A stretch of DNA of 64,000 nucleotides from JACKJP01 sp050249695 (GTDB lineage: Bacteria; Pseudomonadota; Alphaproteobacteria; Rhizobiales; Tepidamorphaceae). Shown piece by piece: positions 26,071-35,266 of this stretch (its first letter is position 1; each line of letters begins with the position of its first letter). Position numbers and translations under genes: made by a program. Where the stretch lies: positions 62,001-126,000 of the forward strand of contig JBFWQA010000001.1 of NCBI GenBank assembly GCA_050249695.1, written 5' to 3'. The notes under the pieces are model-generated. The model did not search any database and was not told the DNA's origin. It worked only from the letters and a program-made list of their open reading frames with translations.

Positions 26071-28353
26071 TCACGCCTTCGCCCCGCCGCCGGCGCATTG
26101 CGGCAGGCACAACGAAACGATCGTGCCCTTGCCCTCGCATGAGAAGATGCGGAGCCGGCCGCCATGCAGTTCGGTGAGCGAGCGGGCGATCGACAGGCCG
26201 AGGCCGGAGCCATGGAACTGCCGCGAATACTGGTTCTCGACCTGCTCGAACGGACGGCCCAGCTTGCCGATCTGCGACTTGGGAATGCCGATACCGGTGT
26301 CTCGTATGAATATCTGTATCGCGCCGCGCCGCGCATGCGCCCTGACATCGATGCGTCCCGGCTCGGGCGTGAACTTCACCGCGTTGGCCAGCAGATTGAG
26401 CAAGATCTGCTTCAGCGCCCGGCGGTCGCCCTGCAGGACCAGCCGGTCTTCGATTTCGACGTTGAGTTCAATGGATTTTTCCCGCGCGCGCTGGGCGTTG
26501 ATGCGCACGCACTCGTCGGCGATTTCGCTCACGTCGATCTCGCGGCAGTCGAGCACCATGCGGCCCGCCTCGATCCGCGACATGTCGAGCACATCATTGA
26601 TGACGTCGAGCAGATACTTTCCGCTGCTGCGGATATCGCGGCAATATTCCTCATAGCGTTCCGAGCCGAGCGGACCGAAGGCGCCGCTCTGCATGATCTC
26701 GGAGAAGCCGATGATGGCATTGAGCGGCGTGCGCAACTCGTGGCTCATCGTGGCCAGGAAACGGGATTTGGCCTCGTTGGCCTGTTCGGCGCGTGTCTTC
26801 TCCGCGGAATAGCGGGTGGCGAGCTCGACGAGTTCGCCGGCCTGAATCTCCAGTTGCTTGCGCGACTGTCTCAGGTCGGCGACCGTTGCCAGCAGCGTGC
26901 GCTCGCTGTCGACAAGCCTTTCCTCATGCTGCTTGATGGAGGAGATGTCGGTCGCCACGCTCACCCGTCCGCCGTCCTTGGTGCGCCGTTCGTTGATGGT
27001 GAACCAGCGGCCGCTGCTCAGCTTGGCATCGAAACTGCGCCCTTCGGCGGTGAGGGTCGCGCCCGCCAGAGCGGCAGCGGGGAACAATTCGTCATACGGC
27101 CTGCCGGCCGGCGCCGCGTCGGCATCCATGCCGTTCATTTCCAGGAACTTGCCGTTGCACATCACCAGCCGGCTGTCCCTATCCCAGAGCGCGAAGGCCT
27201 CCGAGATGGCGTCGATGGCGTCGCGGAGCCGCGCGTCGGCCACGGCGGAGCGTTCCGCGATCCGCTTCTGTTCGGAGACGTCCATCGCGATGCCGACCAG
27301 ATGCGGGCCGTCTTCGTCCTCGACATGAACTTCGCCGCGTGCCCGCACCCAGATCCATCCGCCTTCGGCCGTGCGCATGCGGAAACTGCGGTCGACCGTC
27401 TCGAGCGACCGATCGTTGATGCTCACGGCGATCGCCAGAAGATCGGCGTCGTCTGGATGGGCAAGTTCGCGGAACTCGCTGAAGGACAGTATCTGATCGC
27501 GTTCGGCCATACCGAGCATTGCGCTCATGGAGGAAGACAGGAAGATCCGGCCATGCGGGATGTCCCAGTCCCAAAGCCCGCAATGGCCGCGGCGGAGGGC
27601 CGTTTCCAGCCTGGACCGCGTGGCCGCGTGTACGGCCAGCGACTCGTGCAGCCGCCATGTCTGCCACAGGAAGGCGGTCCCCAGCAGCAGAAGAAGCACG
27701 TCCGTCACGGTGAAGACCAGCGTCGGCAGCCGCGCGCGATCCCACGTCCAGTCCCAGATGTGCCTGTAGGGGAAAGCGATGGCGATCTGCCCGTAGGGCG
27801 CCGGCAGGTCACGCACGGTCACGAGCGCCCGGGCGCCTCCGATATCGGTTTCCATGACGCCGGCGCGGGCGCCGAAGACGGCGACCGGCATGGCGTCGCC
27901 GAGGAGGATGGCGAGATTTTCCATCGCCGGCAGCAATTCGTCGCTGTTGGTCGCGACGATCTGGCCGCCTGTCGCGGAAATGGCGATCGAAAATCCCTGG
28001 ACACGTTCCGCGCGGCTCCCGTTGATCAGGGCCTGCGCCTGTCGGAAGGCGACGTCCTCCTGATCCTCCGCCCGCCGCGCCAGCGCCGTGGCGAAGGCAT
28101 CGGCCGCCAGATTGATGCGCGTGCGCGCACGTTCGATCATGTCGTTGTGGGTTTGCTGGATGTTGACGATCGCGGCGACCGCGACAAGCAGGAAGAACAT
28201 GATCATCAACGGGCCGGTGGCGCGGCGGAAGACGCTTTCAAACCGGTCCAGATGCGTCAGCAGCGGCCAGTTCTGCCGGCGCATCAGCAGCGCCAGAAAA
28301 GGCAAAGAAAATCCGTTGCGCGAATCGCGCGCGATCGGCCGCATATGTGCCAT
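26071..28353 (-). CDS. pleC: Cell-cycle sensor histidine kinase PleC
   Basis: A 760-aa membrane kinase with segments at about residues 42-62 and 205-230 around a periplasmic domain, then PAS regions (about 265-390 and 400-510), and the HisKA motif FLATMSHELRTPLNAIIGFS with His538. The run SSGKYLLDVINDVLDMSRIE is typical of PleC; the ATPase shows NLLANAVKF, DTGIGIPKS and GSGLGLSIA. PleC acts as a DivK phosphatase/kinase controlling polar development and CtrA. Position beside glnE matches Sinorhizobium. ATG 28353 is preceded by GGGG; a GTG at 28383 would add 10 residues. The upstream region is rich in GANTC sites. Confidence 0.88.
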   Translation of the reverse strand: MAHMRPIARDSRNGFSLPFLALLMRRQNWPLLTHLDRFESVFRRATGPLMIMFFLLVAVAAIVNIQQTHNDMIERARTRINLAADAFATALARRAEDQEDVAFRQAQALINGSRAERVQGFSIAISATGGQIVATNSDELLPAMENLAILLGDAMPVAVFGARAGVMETDIGGARALVTVRDLPAPYGQIAIAFPYRHIWDWTWDRARLPTLVFTVTDVLLLLLGTAFLWQTWRLHESLAVHAATRSRLETALRRGHCGLWDWDIPHGRIFLSSSMSAMLGMAERDQILSFSEFRELAHPDDADLLAIAVSINDRSLETVDRSFRMRTAEGGWIWVRARGEVHVEDEDGPHLVGIAMDVSEQKRIAERSAVADARLRDAIDAISEAFALWDRDSRLVMCNGKFLEMNGMDADAAPAGRPYDELFPAAALAGATLTAEGRSFDAKLSSGRWFTINERRTKDGGRVSVATDISSIKQHEERLVDSERTLLATVADLRQSRKQLEIQAGELVELATRYSAEKTRAEQANEAKSRFLATMSHELRTPLNAIIGFSEIMQSGAFGPLGSERYEEYCRDIRSSGKYLLDVINDVLDMSRIEAGRMVLDCREIDVSEIADECVRINAQRAREKSIELNVEIEDRLVLQGDRRALKQILLNLLANAVKFTPEPGRIDVRAHARRGAIQIFIRDTGIGIPKSQIGKLGRPFEQVENQYSRQFHGSGLGLSIARSLTELHGGRLRIFSCEGKGTIVSLCLPQCAGGGAKA

Positions 28354-28408
28354 TTCTGACCCCCGTTCGGACCGCGGCGACACCGCTTCGCCGCTACCGC
28401 ATCAATCC

Positions 28409-28460
28409 GAATCGTCATTAAGGAATCAGACCCGATTCGCCGTGTCCAGCCCCGCGATTC
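28409..28460. promoter_or_regulatory. Cluster of four GANTC (CcrM) methylation sites in the pleC/SulP intergenic region
   Basis: GANTC occurs at 28409-28413, 28423-28427, 28434-28438 and 28456-28460. About 0.2 would be expected by chance in 52 bp. GANTC is the CcrM methyltransferase site of alphaproteobacteria, where promoter methylation ties transcription to replication. The cluster is 56-107 bp upstream of the pleC start. Confidence 0.55.
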
Positions 28461-28618
28461 GCGCTTGCGTAAAAAAATCATTAACGCGACGCCCGGGGAC
28501 GGCCCTGCATGCGTAACAGCCCGTACTTGCACCATCTCGTCGGCAGGCCGCATTCTTGAGCGCGCAAAGGGGCCGCAGAATGCGCCGGCGTGTGCAAGAG
28601 CAGGGGATCAACCGGCAA

Positions 28619-30337
28619 ATGGATACAGTTGCCCGGGGCAAAGGCGGGAGCCCGAATGGCGCCTTCGCCGCGCTCTTTACACCCAAGCTGATCACCGTTC
28701 TGCGCGAGGGATACGGGCTCGCGGAGTTCCGTGCCGACGCGCTCGCCGGGTTGACCGTCGCGGTCGTCGCCCTGCCGTTGTCGATGGCGATCGCCATCGC
28801 GTCGGGCGTGACGCCCGACAGGGGACTCTACACGGCCATCGTCGGCGGCTTTCTCGTTTCCGCGCTCGGCGGCAGCCGTTTCCAGATCGGCGGCCCCGCA
28901 GGGGCCTTCATCGTTCTCGTGGCGTCAACCGTCGCCGCGCACGGCGTCGAGGGGCTGATTATCGCCACGATGCTCTCCGGCCTCATCATGGCCGTCGTCG
29001 GCCTGCTGCGGCTGGGCTCTTACGTTAAGTTCATTCCCTATCCGGTGACGGTCGGATTCACCGCGGGGATCGCGGTGATCATCTTCGCCAGTCAGATCAA
29101 GGATCTGCTGGGCCTGACGATCGCGGGCGGCGAACCGGGCGAAATCCTTCCCAAGCTTCGCGCGATCGGGAATTCGATCCACACGGCGACCCCGGCCGCC
29201 ATTGTGATCTCAGTCGTGACCGTGGCGATCATCGTCGGCATCAAGAAGCTGCGTCCCGGCTGGCCCGGCATGATTATCGCGATCGCGGCAGCGGCGGTCG
29301 GCGCGACCGTTCTCGGCCTGCCCGTCGAAACGATCGGCAGCCGTTTCGGCGCCATGCCGGCGTCGTTACCGCTTCCCGCGCTTCCCGAGGTGACATTCGC
29401 AACGGTTGCCGCCGTGCTGCCGAATGCGATTGCTTTCGCGTTGCTCGGCTCCATCGAATCCCTTCTGTCGGCGGTCGTGGCCGACGGCATGACCGGCCGC
29501 CGCCATCGCTCCAATTGCGAACTCGTCGCGCAAGGTATCGCCAATATCGGCTCGGGTCTGTTTGGCGGCATCTGCGTGACCGGAACGATCGCCCGCACGG
29601 TGACCAATGTCCGTGCCGGGGCGCACGGACCTGTTTCCGGCATGATGCATTCGCTGTTCCTGCTGCTGTTCCTGCTCGTGGCGGCGCCGCTTGCGGCTTT
29701 CATCCCGCTTGCCGCGCTTGCGGGTGTCCTTGCCGTCGTCGCGTGGAACATGGCCGAAAAGCATGAATTCGTGACGTTGCTGCGCGCTTCGAAGGGCGAT
29801 GCGCTCGTGCTGCTGGCGACCTTCCTGCTGACGGTGTTTCGCGATCTGACCGAAGGCATCGTTGTCGGATTCACCATCGGCGCGCTGCTCTTCATCCACC
29901 GCATGGCGGAGAGCGCGGGCGTCAGTGCCGACAAGCCGGTAACGCTTGAGGATGTCCCCGATTTCATGGACACGCGCGAGGAGTTCGATGCCAGGCTGGC
30001 GAGCGATCCGGATCTCGTCGTCTACCGGATCAGCGGTGCGTTGTTCTTCGGCGCGGCGTCGACCGTCGGCGCCGTCCTCGACCGCATCGCCGACCAGCGC
30101 AAGGCCTTCGTCATCGATTTCTCCGCCGTGGCGCTGCTCGATTCCACCGGCGCGCACGCGATCGAAGGGGCGGCCCGGAAGGCGGCGCGAGACAACGTGG
30201 CGATGTACATCACGGGCGCGTCAACCGCGACGCGGCACATGCTGATCACGCATGGCGTGCGGGAGCCGCTGGTGCGCTATCGCGCATCGATCGACGACGC
30301 GGTCTCGGAAATTCGCGGTGACAGCCAGAAGGCCTAG
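28619..30337 (+). CDS. SulP-family inorganic anion transporter with STAS domain
   Basis: A 572-aa membrane transporter with about 12 helices in two inverted halves and a C-terminal STAS domain (about residues 440-550, DLVVYRISGALFFGAASTVG). The N-terminal LFTPKLITVLREGYG and GLTVAVVALPLSMAIAIASG are diagnostic of SulP. It carries sulfate, bicarbonate or a similar anion; the substrate is not clear. ATG 28619 gives a usual N terminus, though ATG 28580 has the better spaced AGGGG. It is a single gene and its stop TAG shares bases with the pepN stop. Confidence 0.9.
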   Translation: MDTVARGKGGSPNGAFAALFTPKLITVLREGYGLAEFRADALAGLTVAVVALPLSMAIAIASGVTPDRGLYTAIVGGFLVSALGGSRFQIGGPAGAFIVLVASTVAAHGVEGLIIATMLSGLIMAVVGLLRLGSYVKFIPYPVTVGFTAGIAVIIFASQIKDLLGLTIAGGEPGEILPKLRAIGNSIHTATPAAIVISVVTVAIIVGIKKLRPGWPGMIIAIAAAAVGATVLGLPVETIGSRFGAMPASLPLPALPEVTFATVAAVLPNAIAFALLGSIESLLSAVVADGMTGRRHRSNCELVAQGIANIGSGLFGGICVTGTIARTVTNVRAGAHGPVSGMMHSLFLLLFLLVAAPLAAFIPLAALAGVLAVVAWNMAEKHEFVTLLRASKGDALVLLATFLLTVFRDLTEGIVVGFTIGALLFIHRMAESAGVSADKPVTLEDVPDFMDTREEFDARLASDPDLVVYRISGALFFGAASTVGAVLDRIADQRKAFVIDFSAVALLDSTGAHAIEGAARKAARDNVAMYITGASTATRHMLITHGVREPLVRYRASIDDAVSEIRGDSQKA

Positions 30338-32982
30338 TCGAGCGTACGCGATACGATGTCGGAGAGGTCGCGGGAAAGGTCCTTCGTGCCGGCGACCCTG
30401 CGTATTTCAGCCTCCGCCTTCGCGCGCCGCACCGGCTCCAGCGAACGCCAGGAGCGGAAGGCTCCCATCAGCCGGGCCGCCACCTGGGGATTGCGCCTGT
30501 CGGTCGCGATCACCGTATCGGCGACAAATTCATAGCCCTTGCCGTCGGCCCGGTTGAATTGGGTTGGATTGGCGGTCGAGAATGCACCGACCAGCGCGCG
30601 CAGGCGGTTCGGATTGCCGAAGTCGAAATCCGCCGAACGCGAAATTTCCAGCGTTCGTTCAAGCGTGTCGGGTTTCGGCGCGGTGGCCTGCACGGTCAGC
30701 CATTTGTCCATGACCAGCGCGTTGTTCTTGAACCGGTTCTGGAACTCCGCGAGCGCCTCGGCGGCGGCCGGGAGCCGGCGATGGACGAGCAAGGTCAGCG
30801 CTGCGAGCAGATCGGTCATGTTGCCGGCCGTCCGCCACGCCGCCTCGACGACACCCCGATGCGCCGCCGAAGGCGCCGACGCCAGGAAGCCGAGCGCCGA
30901 GTTGCGCAGCGCCCGCCGGCCTGCCGCTTCCGGGTCCGGCGAATAGTCGCCACCGTCGGCCAGTGCGGCCGCGAGTTCGGCAAGATCGCCGGCCATCGCC
31001 GCGGCGAGCATGTCGCGCAGGCCTTCGACCGCGCCATGGATCGCATCCGGATCGACATCCTTGCCGACCTGTTGAGCGATCTCGGTTTCGCTCGGCAGCG
31101 CAAGGAAAAGCGCGCGGTAGGCCTTGTCAAAGGCGTCATCGAGGATCGTTTCGCGCATCGCATCGACGAGCGATGCGTCGAACTGAAATTCACGCCCGGA
31201 CTTGAGCGCCGCCTGTCCGGCAACGAGCGCGCGGCCCATCAATGCCTGCGCAGCCTCCCAACGGTTGTACGGGTCGCTGTCGTGACGCATCAGGAAGGCG
31301 AGATCGTCGGCTGTCAGGTCGTCGGTCAGCCGAACGGGCGCCGAGAAGCCGCGCAGCAGGCTGGGGATCGTGCGCGGAGGCACGTTCTCGAGCACCAGGG
31401 TTTCGTGCGCATCGCCGACGACCAGCGTATCGCCGTCGATCAGCGCCGCGCCGTCCGCCGGTTCGAGCGGCACTTCGGCGCCGTTCGCGCCGACCAGACC
31501 GAGCCGCAGCGGGATCGGCACGGCCAGCTTCGCCATCTGCCTCGGCGTGGCCGGCGTATGCTGGTCGATCTGGAGGGTCAGCCGCCGCGCCTTTTCGTCA
31601 TACGTGCGGGTGACGCTGAGTCTCGGTGTGCCCGCCTGTTCGTACCAGCGCATGAACTGCGACAGATCCTCGCCGGAGGCATCCTCGAAACAGCCGATGA
31701 AATCCTCCACCGTCGCCGCGGTGCCGTCCATGCGGTCGAAATAGAGATCCATGCCGCGGTCAAACGCATCTTCGCCGATGATCGAGCGCAGCATGCGGAT
31801 GACCTCGGCGCCCTTCTCGTAGACAGTCGCGGTATAGAAGTTGCTGATTTCGCGGTATTCATCCGGCCGGACCGCATGCGCGAGCGGTCCGTCGTCTTCA
31901 GGAAACTGATGGCTTCTGAGCAGGCGCACGTCCTGGATCCGCTTGACCGGCTCGGAACGCATGTCGCCGGAAAACTCCTGGTCTCTGAAGACCGTCAGCC
32001 CTTCCTTCAGGCATAGCTGGAACCAGTCGCGGCAGGTGATCCTGTTGCCGGTCCAGTTGTGGAAATACTCATGCGCGATGATCGCCTCGATATTGGCGTA
32101 ATCCGTATCCGTCGCGGTTTCCGGGCTGGCGAGGATATACTTGTCGTTGAAGACGTTGAGGCCCTTGTTCTCCATCGCGCCCATATTGAAGTCGCTGACG
32201 GCGACGATCATGAAGATGTCGAGATCGTATTCGCGGCCGAACCGGGTCTCATCCCAGCGCATGGCGCGCTTCAGCGATTCCATCGCATAGGCGCAGAGTT
32301 CCTCCTTGCCCGGCTCGCAATAGATGACGAGAGCCACCTCGCGTCCGCTCATCGTCACGAAGCTGTCGCGCACCGCCCCGAGATCTCCCGCGACCATCGC
32401 AAACAGGTAGGAGGGCTTGGGGAAGGGATCGTGCCAGACCGCGTAATGCCGTCCCGTCCCGTCGATCCGGCCCGCATCGACGCGGTTGCCGTTGGCCAGC
32501 AGCACCGGTGCTTCCTTCGCGTCGGCTTCCATGCGCACGGTGTAGACCGCGAGCACGTCGGGCCGGTCCGGGAAATAGGTGATGCGACGAAAGCCCTCCG
32601 CCTCGCACTGCGTGCAATAGATGCCGCCGGTGCGGTAGAGACCCATGAGCCTGGTGTTGATCGCGGGATTGACGCGGTTGCGGACGGTCAGCTTGAACCG
32701 GCTCTGCGGCGGCATGGGGATGGTCAATCCATGCGCATCGGTCCCGTAGTCGCCGGAGGTCAGCGGCAACCCGTCAATCTCCACGCTGTCGAGCGTCAGA
32801 CCGTCTCCGTCCAGTCGCAGCGGTCCGGGTCTCGCGACCGACGGATTGGCACGCACGGCCATTGTCGCCGTAACGGCCGTCTCCTGCGGCGCGAGGCGGA
32901 AATCCAGTTCGATCCGCTCCACCAGCCATGCCGGGGGACGATAGTCCGCGAGCCGTGTCGAGGACGGGGTCTGATCGTTCAC
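30334..32982 (-). CDS. pepN: Aminopeptidase N (M1 zinc metallopeptidase)
   Basis: An 882-aa cytoplasmic aminopeptidase that removes N-terminal residues from peptides. The substrate-binding motif is MGAMENKGLN; zinc ligands are His304, His308 (HEYFHNWTGN) and Glu327 (LKEGLTVF). The start at GTG 32982 follows GGGAG and is 20 bp after the upstream stop of bmt, so the pair is probably an operon. The frame stays open upstream to 33216 inside bmt, which I reject as the start. The C-terminal domain is of the bacterial PepN (DUF3458) type. Confidence 0.94.
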   Translation of the reverse strand: MNDQTPSSTRLADYRPPAWLVERIELDFRLAPQETAVTATMAVRANPSVARPGPLRLDGDGLTLDSVEIDGLPLTSGDYGTDAHGLTIPMPPQSRFKLTVRNRVNPAINTRLMGLYRTGGIYCTQCEAEGFRRITYFPDRPDVLAVYTVRMEADAKEAPVLLANGNRVDAGRIDGTGRHYAVWHDPFPKPSYLFAMVAGDLGAVRDSFVTMSGREVALVIYCEPGKEELCAYAMESLKRAMRWDETRFGREYDLDIFMIVAVSDFNMGAMENKGLNVFNDKYILASPETATDTDYANIEAIIAHEYFHNWTGNRITCRDWFQLCLKEGLTVFRDQEFSGDMRSEPVKRIQDVRLLRSHQFPEDDGPLAHAVRPDEYREISNFYTATVYEKGAEVIRMLRSIIGEDAFDRGMDLYFDRMDGTAATVEDFIGCFEDASGEDLSQFMRWYEQAGTPRLSVTRTYDEKARRLTLQIDQHTPATPRQMAKLAVPIPLRLGLVGANGAEVPLEPADGAALIDGDTLVVGDAHETLVLENVPPRTIPSLLRGFSAPVRLTDDLTADDLAFLMRHDSDPYNRWEAAQALMGRALVAGQAALKSGREFQFDASLVDAMRETILDDAFDKAYRALFLALPSETEIAQQVGKDVDPDAIHGAVEGLRDMLAAAMAGDLAELAAALADGGDYSPDPEAAGRRALRNSALGFLASAPSAAHRGVVEAAWRTAGNMTDLLAALTLLVHRRLPAAAEALAEFQNRFKNNALVMDKWLTVQATAPKPDTLERTLEISRSADFDFGNPNRLRALVGAFSTANPTQFNRADGKGYEFVADTVIATDRRNPQVAARLMGAFRSWRSLEPVRRAKAEAEIRRVAGTKDLSRDLSDIVSRTLD

Positions 32983-33001
32983 CGCGTCGCTCCCGCCTGC
33001 C

Positions 33002-34003
33002 TCACCGCCCGCGCCGGCCGCCACGACGGCGTTCGGCGGCATTTTCGTTCGGCGGCGAGACCAGCGGGCCGAGCTTGGCAGTGATCTCCTCGACGCTCGG
33101 ACGCGGCCCGCGCGTGTATCCGTCCATCGCCTCGCGCATGGCTCTGACGTGAAGAGCTGAATTGCCGCAGCACCCGCCGACGATCCGCGCGCCGGAATCA
33201 AGCGCCAGCCTGACATAGTCGGCCATCAGTTCGGGCGTTCCGGAATAGTGAACATGGTCGCCGTGAAGCACCGGAATGCCGGCATTGGCCTTGGCGACGA
33301 TCACCGCGTCGGGGCTTGCCTCGGTCATCGCCAGCGTCGTGACCAGCAGGTCGGACGCGCCGACGCCGCAATTTGAGCCGACGGCGACCGGCTGCTGTTT
33401 CTGGTTGGCGACCGCGCCGGGAAGTTCGGCGGGCCTGACGCCCATCATCGTTCGTCCCGCGGTGTCGAAACTGGCCGTGTAGACATAGGGCATGTCGTTC
33501 TCGATGGCGGCTTCCGCCGCGCACTCGATCTCCTCCATCGAGGACATCGTCTCGATCCAGACCACATCGGCGCCGCCCGCCTTCAGCCCGGCGATCTGGT
33601 CGCTGAAGGAGGAGACGGCATCAACATGCGTAAGCGCGCCCATCGGCTCGAAGAGCTCTCCTGTGGGGCCGACCGAGCCGGCGACGATGACCGGCCTGCC
33701 GGCGCCGTCCGCGACCTTGCGCGCGAGCTCGGCGGCGGCCTTGTTCAGTTCGAATACCCTGTCCTGCATGTTGTGCAGCTTCAGCCGATGCCGCGTGCCG
33801 CCGAAGCTGTTGGTCAGGATGATGTCCGATCCGGCGTCGACGAAATCCTGATGCAGCTTGGTCACCTTTTCGGGGTGATCGAGATTCCACATTTCAGGCG
33901 GGTCGCCCGGCCCAAGGCCCATTTCGAAAAAATTGGTGCCCGTCGCGCCGTCGGCCAGCAGATGTCCTTTTTCGGCGAGCAGTGTTTCCAGACGACTGTT
34001 CAT
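33002..34003 (-). CDS. bmt: Betaine/choline-dependent homocysteine S-methyltransferase
   Basis: A 333-aa TIM-barrel enzyme of the Pfam S-methyl_trans family. It makes methionine from homocysteine using glycine betaine as methyl donor. Zinc ligands are Cys212 (GSNCGVGA) and the pair Cys278-Cys279 (VGGCCGN). LLADGATGTNFFEMG at the N terminus is the substrate loop. A Sinorhizobium homologue is called Bmt. A hairpin lies in the 5' leader. It precedes pepN on the same strand. Confidence 0.88.
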   Translation of the reverse strand: MNSRLETLLAEKGHLLADGATGTNFFEMGLGPGDPPEMWNLDHPEKVTKLHQDFVDAGSDIILTNSFGGTRHRLKLHNMQDRVFELNKAAAELARKVADGAGRPVIVAGSVGPTGELFEPMGALTHVDAVSSFSDQIAGLKAGGADVVWIETMSSMEEIECAAEAAIENDMPYVYTASFDTAGRTMMGVRPAELPGAVANQKQQPVAVGSNCGVGASDLLVTTLAMTEASPDAVIVAKANAGIPVLHGDHVHYSGTPELMADYVRLALDSGARIVGGCCGNSALHVRAMREAMDGYTRGPRPSVEEITAKLGPLVSPPNENAAERRRGGRRGR

Positions 34004-34039
34004 CGGTATCCTTGAACCTGTGGATCGGCGTCAAATCCC

Positions 34040-34074
34040 TGTTGCGTCGCGAACGGTCGCGGCGTTCGGCAACA
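34040..34074 (-). promoter_or_regulatory. Leader hairpin upstream of bmt
   Basis: In bmt orientation the arms are TGTTGC+CGAACG and CGTTCG+GCAACA, with a 4-nt bulge and a 7-nt loop; the whole element is 35 nt and ends 37 nt before the start. The 12-bp stem is conspicuous. It does not fit the SAM-II, SAM/SAH or SAH riboswitch layouts that I remember. It might regulate translation or simply be chance GC pairing. Confidence 0.35.
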
Positions 34075-34229
34075 AGCAGGATTGAATCGCCCGAATGTGG
34101 GGCGACCATATCGTTGCAGCAAGGTTGCGTCCACCGGGATAGGCCTTGCCGACCGGTCTTGCGGGCAGTTCGTCGCAGGCTCCACGAACGTCATTGACCG
34201 CGCGGCGGCGAAGCGCTCTTGTGCGTGCC

Positions 34230-34616
34230 ATGAGGGAACCGCTTCTGACACGTCTGCGCCGCCATCGGGGCCTCATCGGTCAGGTTCTCGCCGTCTTCAT
34301 GCTGTTGCAGCCGGTTGCCCTGGTGATCGGTGCCGATATCGCCGCGCAAGACCCGCTGACGCAGGCGGTTCTTGCGTCCTTCTGCTCGCCATCGGGCGGA
34401 GCCGGGCCCGCTTCGGGCGGCGCGGCCGTTCCTTCCTGCTGCCTGCCGAGTGGCACCTGCGCCGCCGGACCCTGTTGCGCCGCCGTTCCGCCGCTGGCCT
34501 CCCTCGCGGCCGCCCGTGACGTCGTTCGCGAGCGTCACCCCGACGACGGCGTTGCCGCCGCGCGCTATGCCCGTTCCTTCCACTGGCCGCAACCGACCGG
34601 CCCGCCCGTCGCCTGA
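34230..34616 (+). CDS. Cysteine-rich membrane-anchored protein upstream of PCu(A)C
   Basis: A 128-aa protein with a basic N terminus, one membrane segment (LIGQVLAVFMLLQPVALVIG) and a periplasmic part with the cluster SCCLPSGTCAAGPCCAA, followed by a helix and a histidine. The density of cysteines (SC-C, C-C-C) suggests metal coordination, and the gene precedes a copper chaperone by 84 bp, so a copper-handling role is plausible. DUF2946-like proteins often lie in this position, but I do not see that family's motif clearly. The start ATG 34230 is preferred over 34146, which would add 28 residues without hydrophobic character. Confidence 0.6.
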   Translation: MREPLLTRLRRHRGLIGQVLAVFMLLQPVALVIGADIAAQDPLTQAVLASFCSPSGGAGPASGGAAVPSCCLPSGTCAAGPCCAAVPPLASLAAARDVVRERHPDDGVAAARYARSFHWPQPTGPPVA

Positions 34617-34700
34617 CCGACCGGTAAACAGGCTCAACGGATGCGCGATCCTGCGGGATCTCCGCGCAAATCCATGTGAAATTCGGAAAGGAACATATCC

Positions 34701-35228
34701 ATGCAGCTTCTCGCAAAGCGCATTCTTGCCGCCGTGGCACTGGCCGCCATGGCTTTCGTCACGCTCCCGCCGGCATCGGCCCATGAATACGAGACCGAAA
34801 CCCTCACCATCGGCCATCCGTGGCTGCGCGTGCCGCCGCCCGGGGCGACGGTGGCCGCGGCCTACATGACCCTGACCGGCAAGGGCGACAAGGGAGACCG
34901 TCTCGTCTCCGCGTCGATCCCCGTCGCCGACCGTACCGAGCTCCACACGATGACCATGGACGGTGGCGTCATGAAGATGCGTCCCCTTGAGAACGGGATC
35001 GAGGTGCCCGCCGGCGAAACGGTCAAGCTGGCGCCGGGCGGCATGCATGTCATGCTGATCGGGCTCAACAAGCCGATTGTCGACGGCGAGAAGGTGAAGG
35101 GGGTTCTGACCTTCCAGAAGGCCGGCGAGGTCGAGGTCGAGTTCGTCATGCAGACCATGAAGGATGCCATGGGCGGCGATGCCCGGCAGGGCGCGGACAT
35201 GAAACACGAAGGCCACGGCATGAAGTGA
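34701..35228 (+). CDS. PCu(A)C periplasmic copper chaperone
   Basis: A 175-aa protein with a signal peptide ending SAHEY and a cupredoxin-like domain with the copper-binding pattern ELHTMTMDGGVMKM and LAPGGMHVMLIG (H-x...-M and Met/His ligands). The C-terminal tail is also rich in His and Met (KHEGHGMK). It carries Cu(I) to the CuA site of cytochrome oxidase. AAAGGAA lies upstream of ATG 34701. Cotranscription with the Cys-rich gene is likely; a hairpin follows the stop. Confidence 0.92.
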   Translation: MQLLAKRILAAVALAAMAFVTLPPASAHEYETETLTIGHPWLRVPPPGATVAAAYMTLTGKGDKGDRLVSASIPVADRTELHTMTMDGGVMKMRPLENGIEVPAGETVKLAPGGMHVMLIGLNKPIVDGEKVKGVLTFQKAGEVEVEFVMQTMKDAMGGDARQGADMKHEGHGMK

Positions 35229-35235
35229 TCGAGCG

Positions 35236-35265
35236 GACCGGGCGGCAGCTTGCTGCCGTCCGGTC
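35236..35265. terminator. Bidirectional hairpin between convergent genes
   Basis: Arms GACCGGGCGGCAGC (35236-35249) and GCTGCCGTCCGGTC (35252-35265) pair over 14 bp with one mismatch and a 2-nt loop. It lies just after the PCu(A)C stop and 1 bp before the stop of the 106-aa gene on the other strand. There is no strong T-tract, so it may work with Rho. Confidence 0.55.
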
Positions 35266-35266
35266 G

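Noticed and set aside
26164..28359. 731-codon plus-strand frame opposite pleC
   Set aside because: PleC on the minus strand carries all kinase signatures, so this is a shadow.
34004..34110. SAM-II or SAM/SAH riboswitch in the bmt leader
   Set aside because: The hairpin is present, but the conserved loop sequences I remember for these classes are missing.
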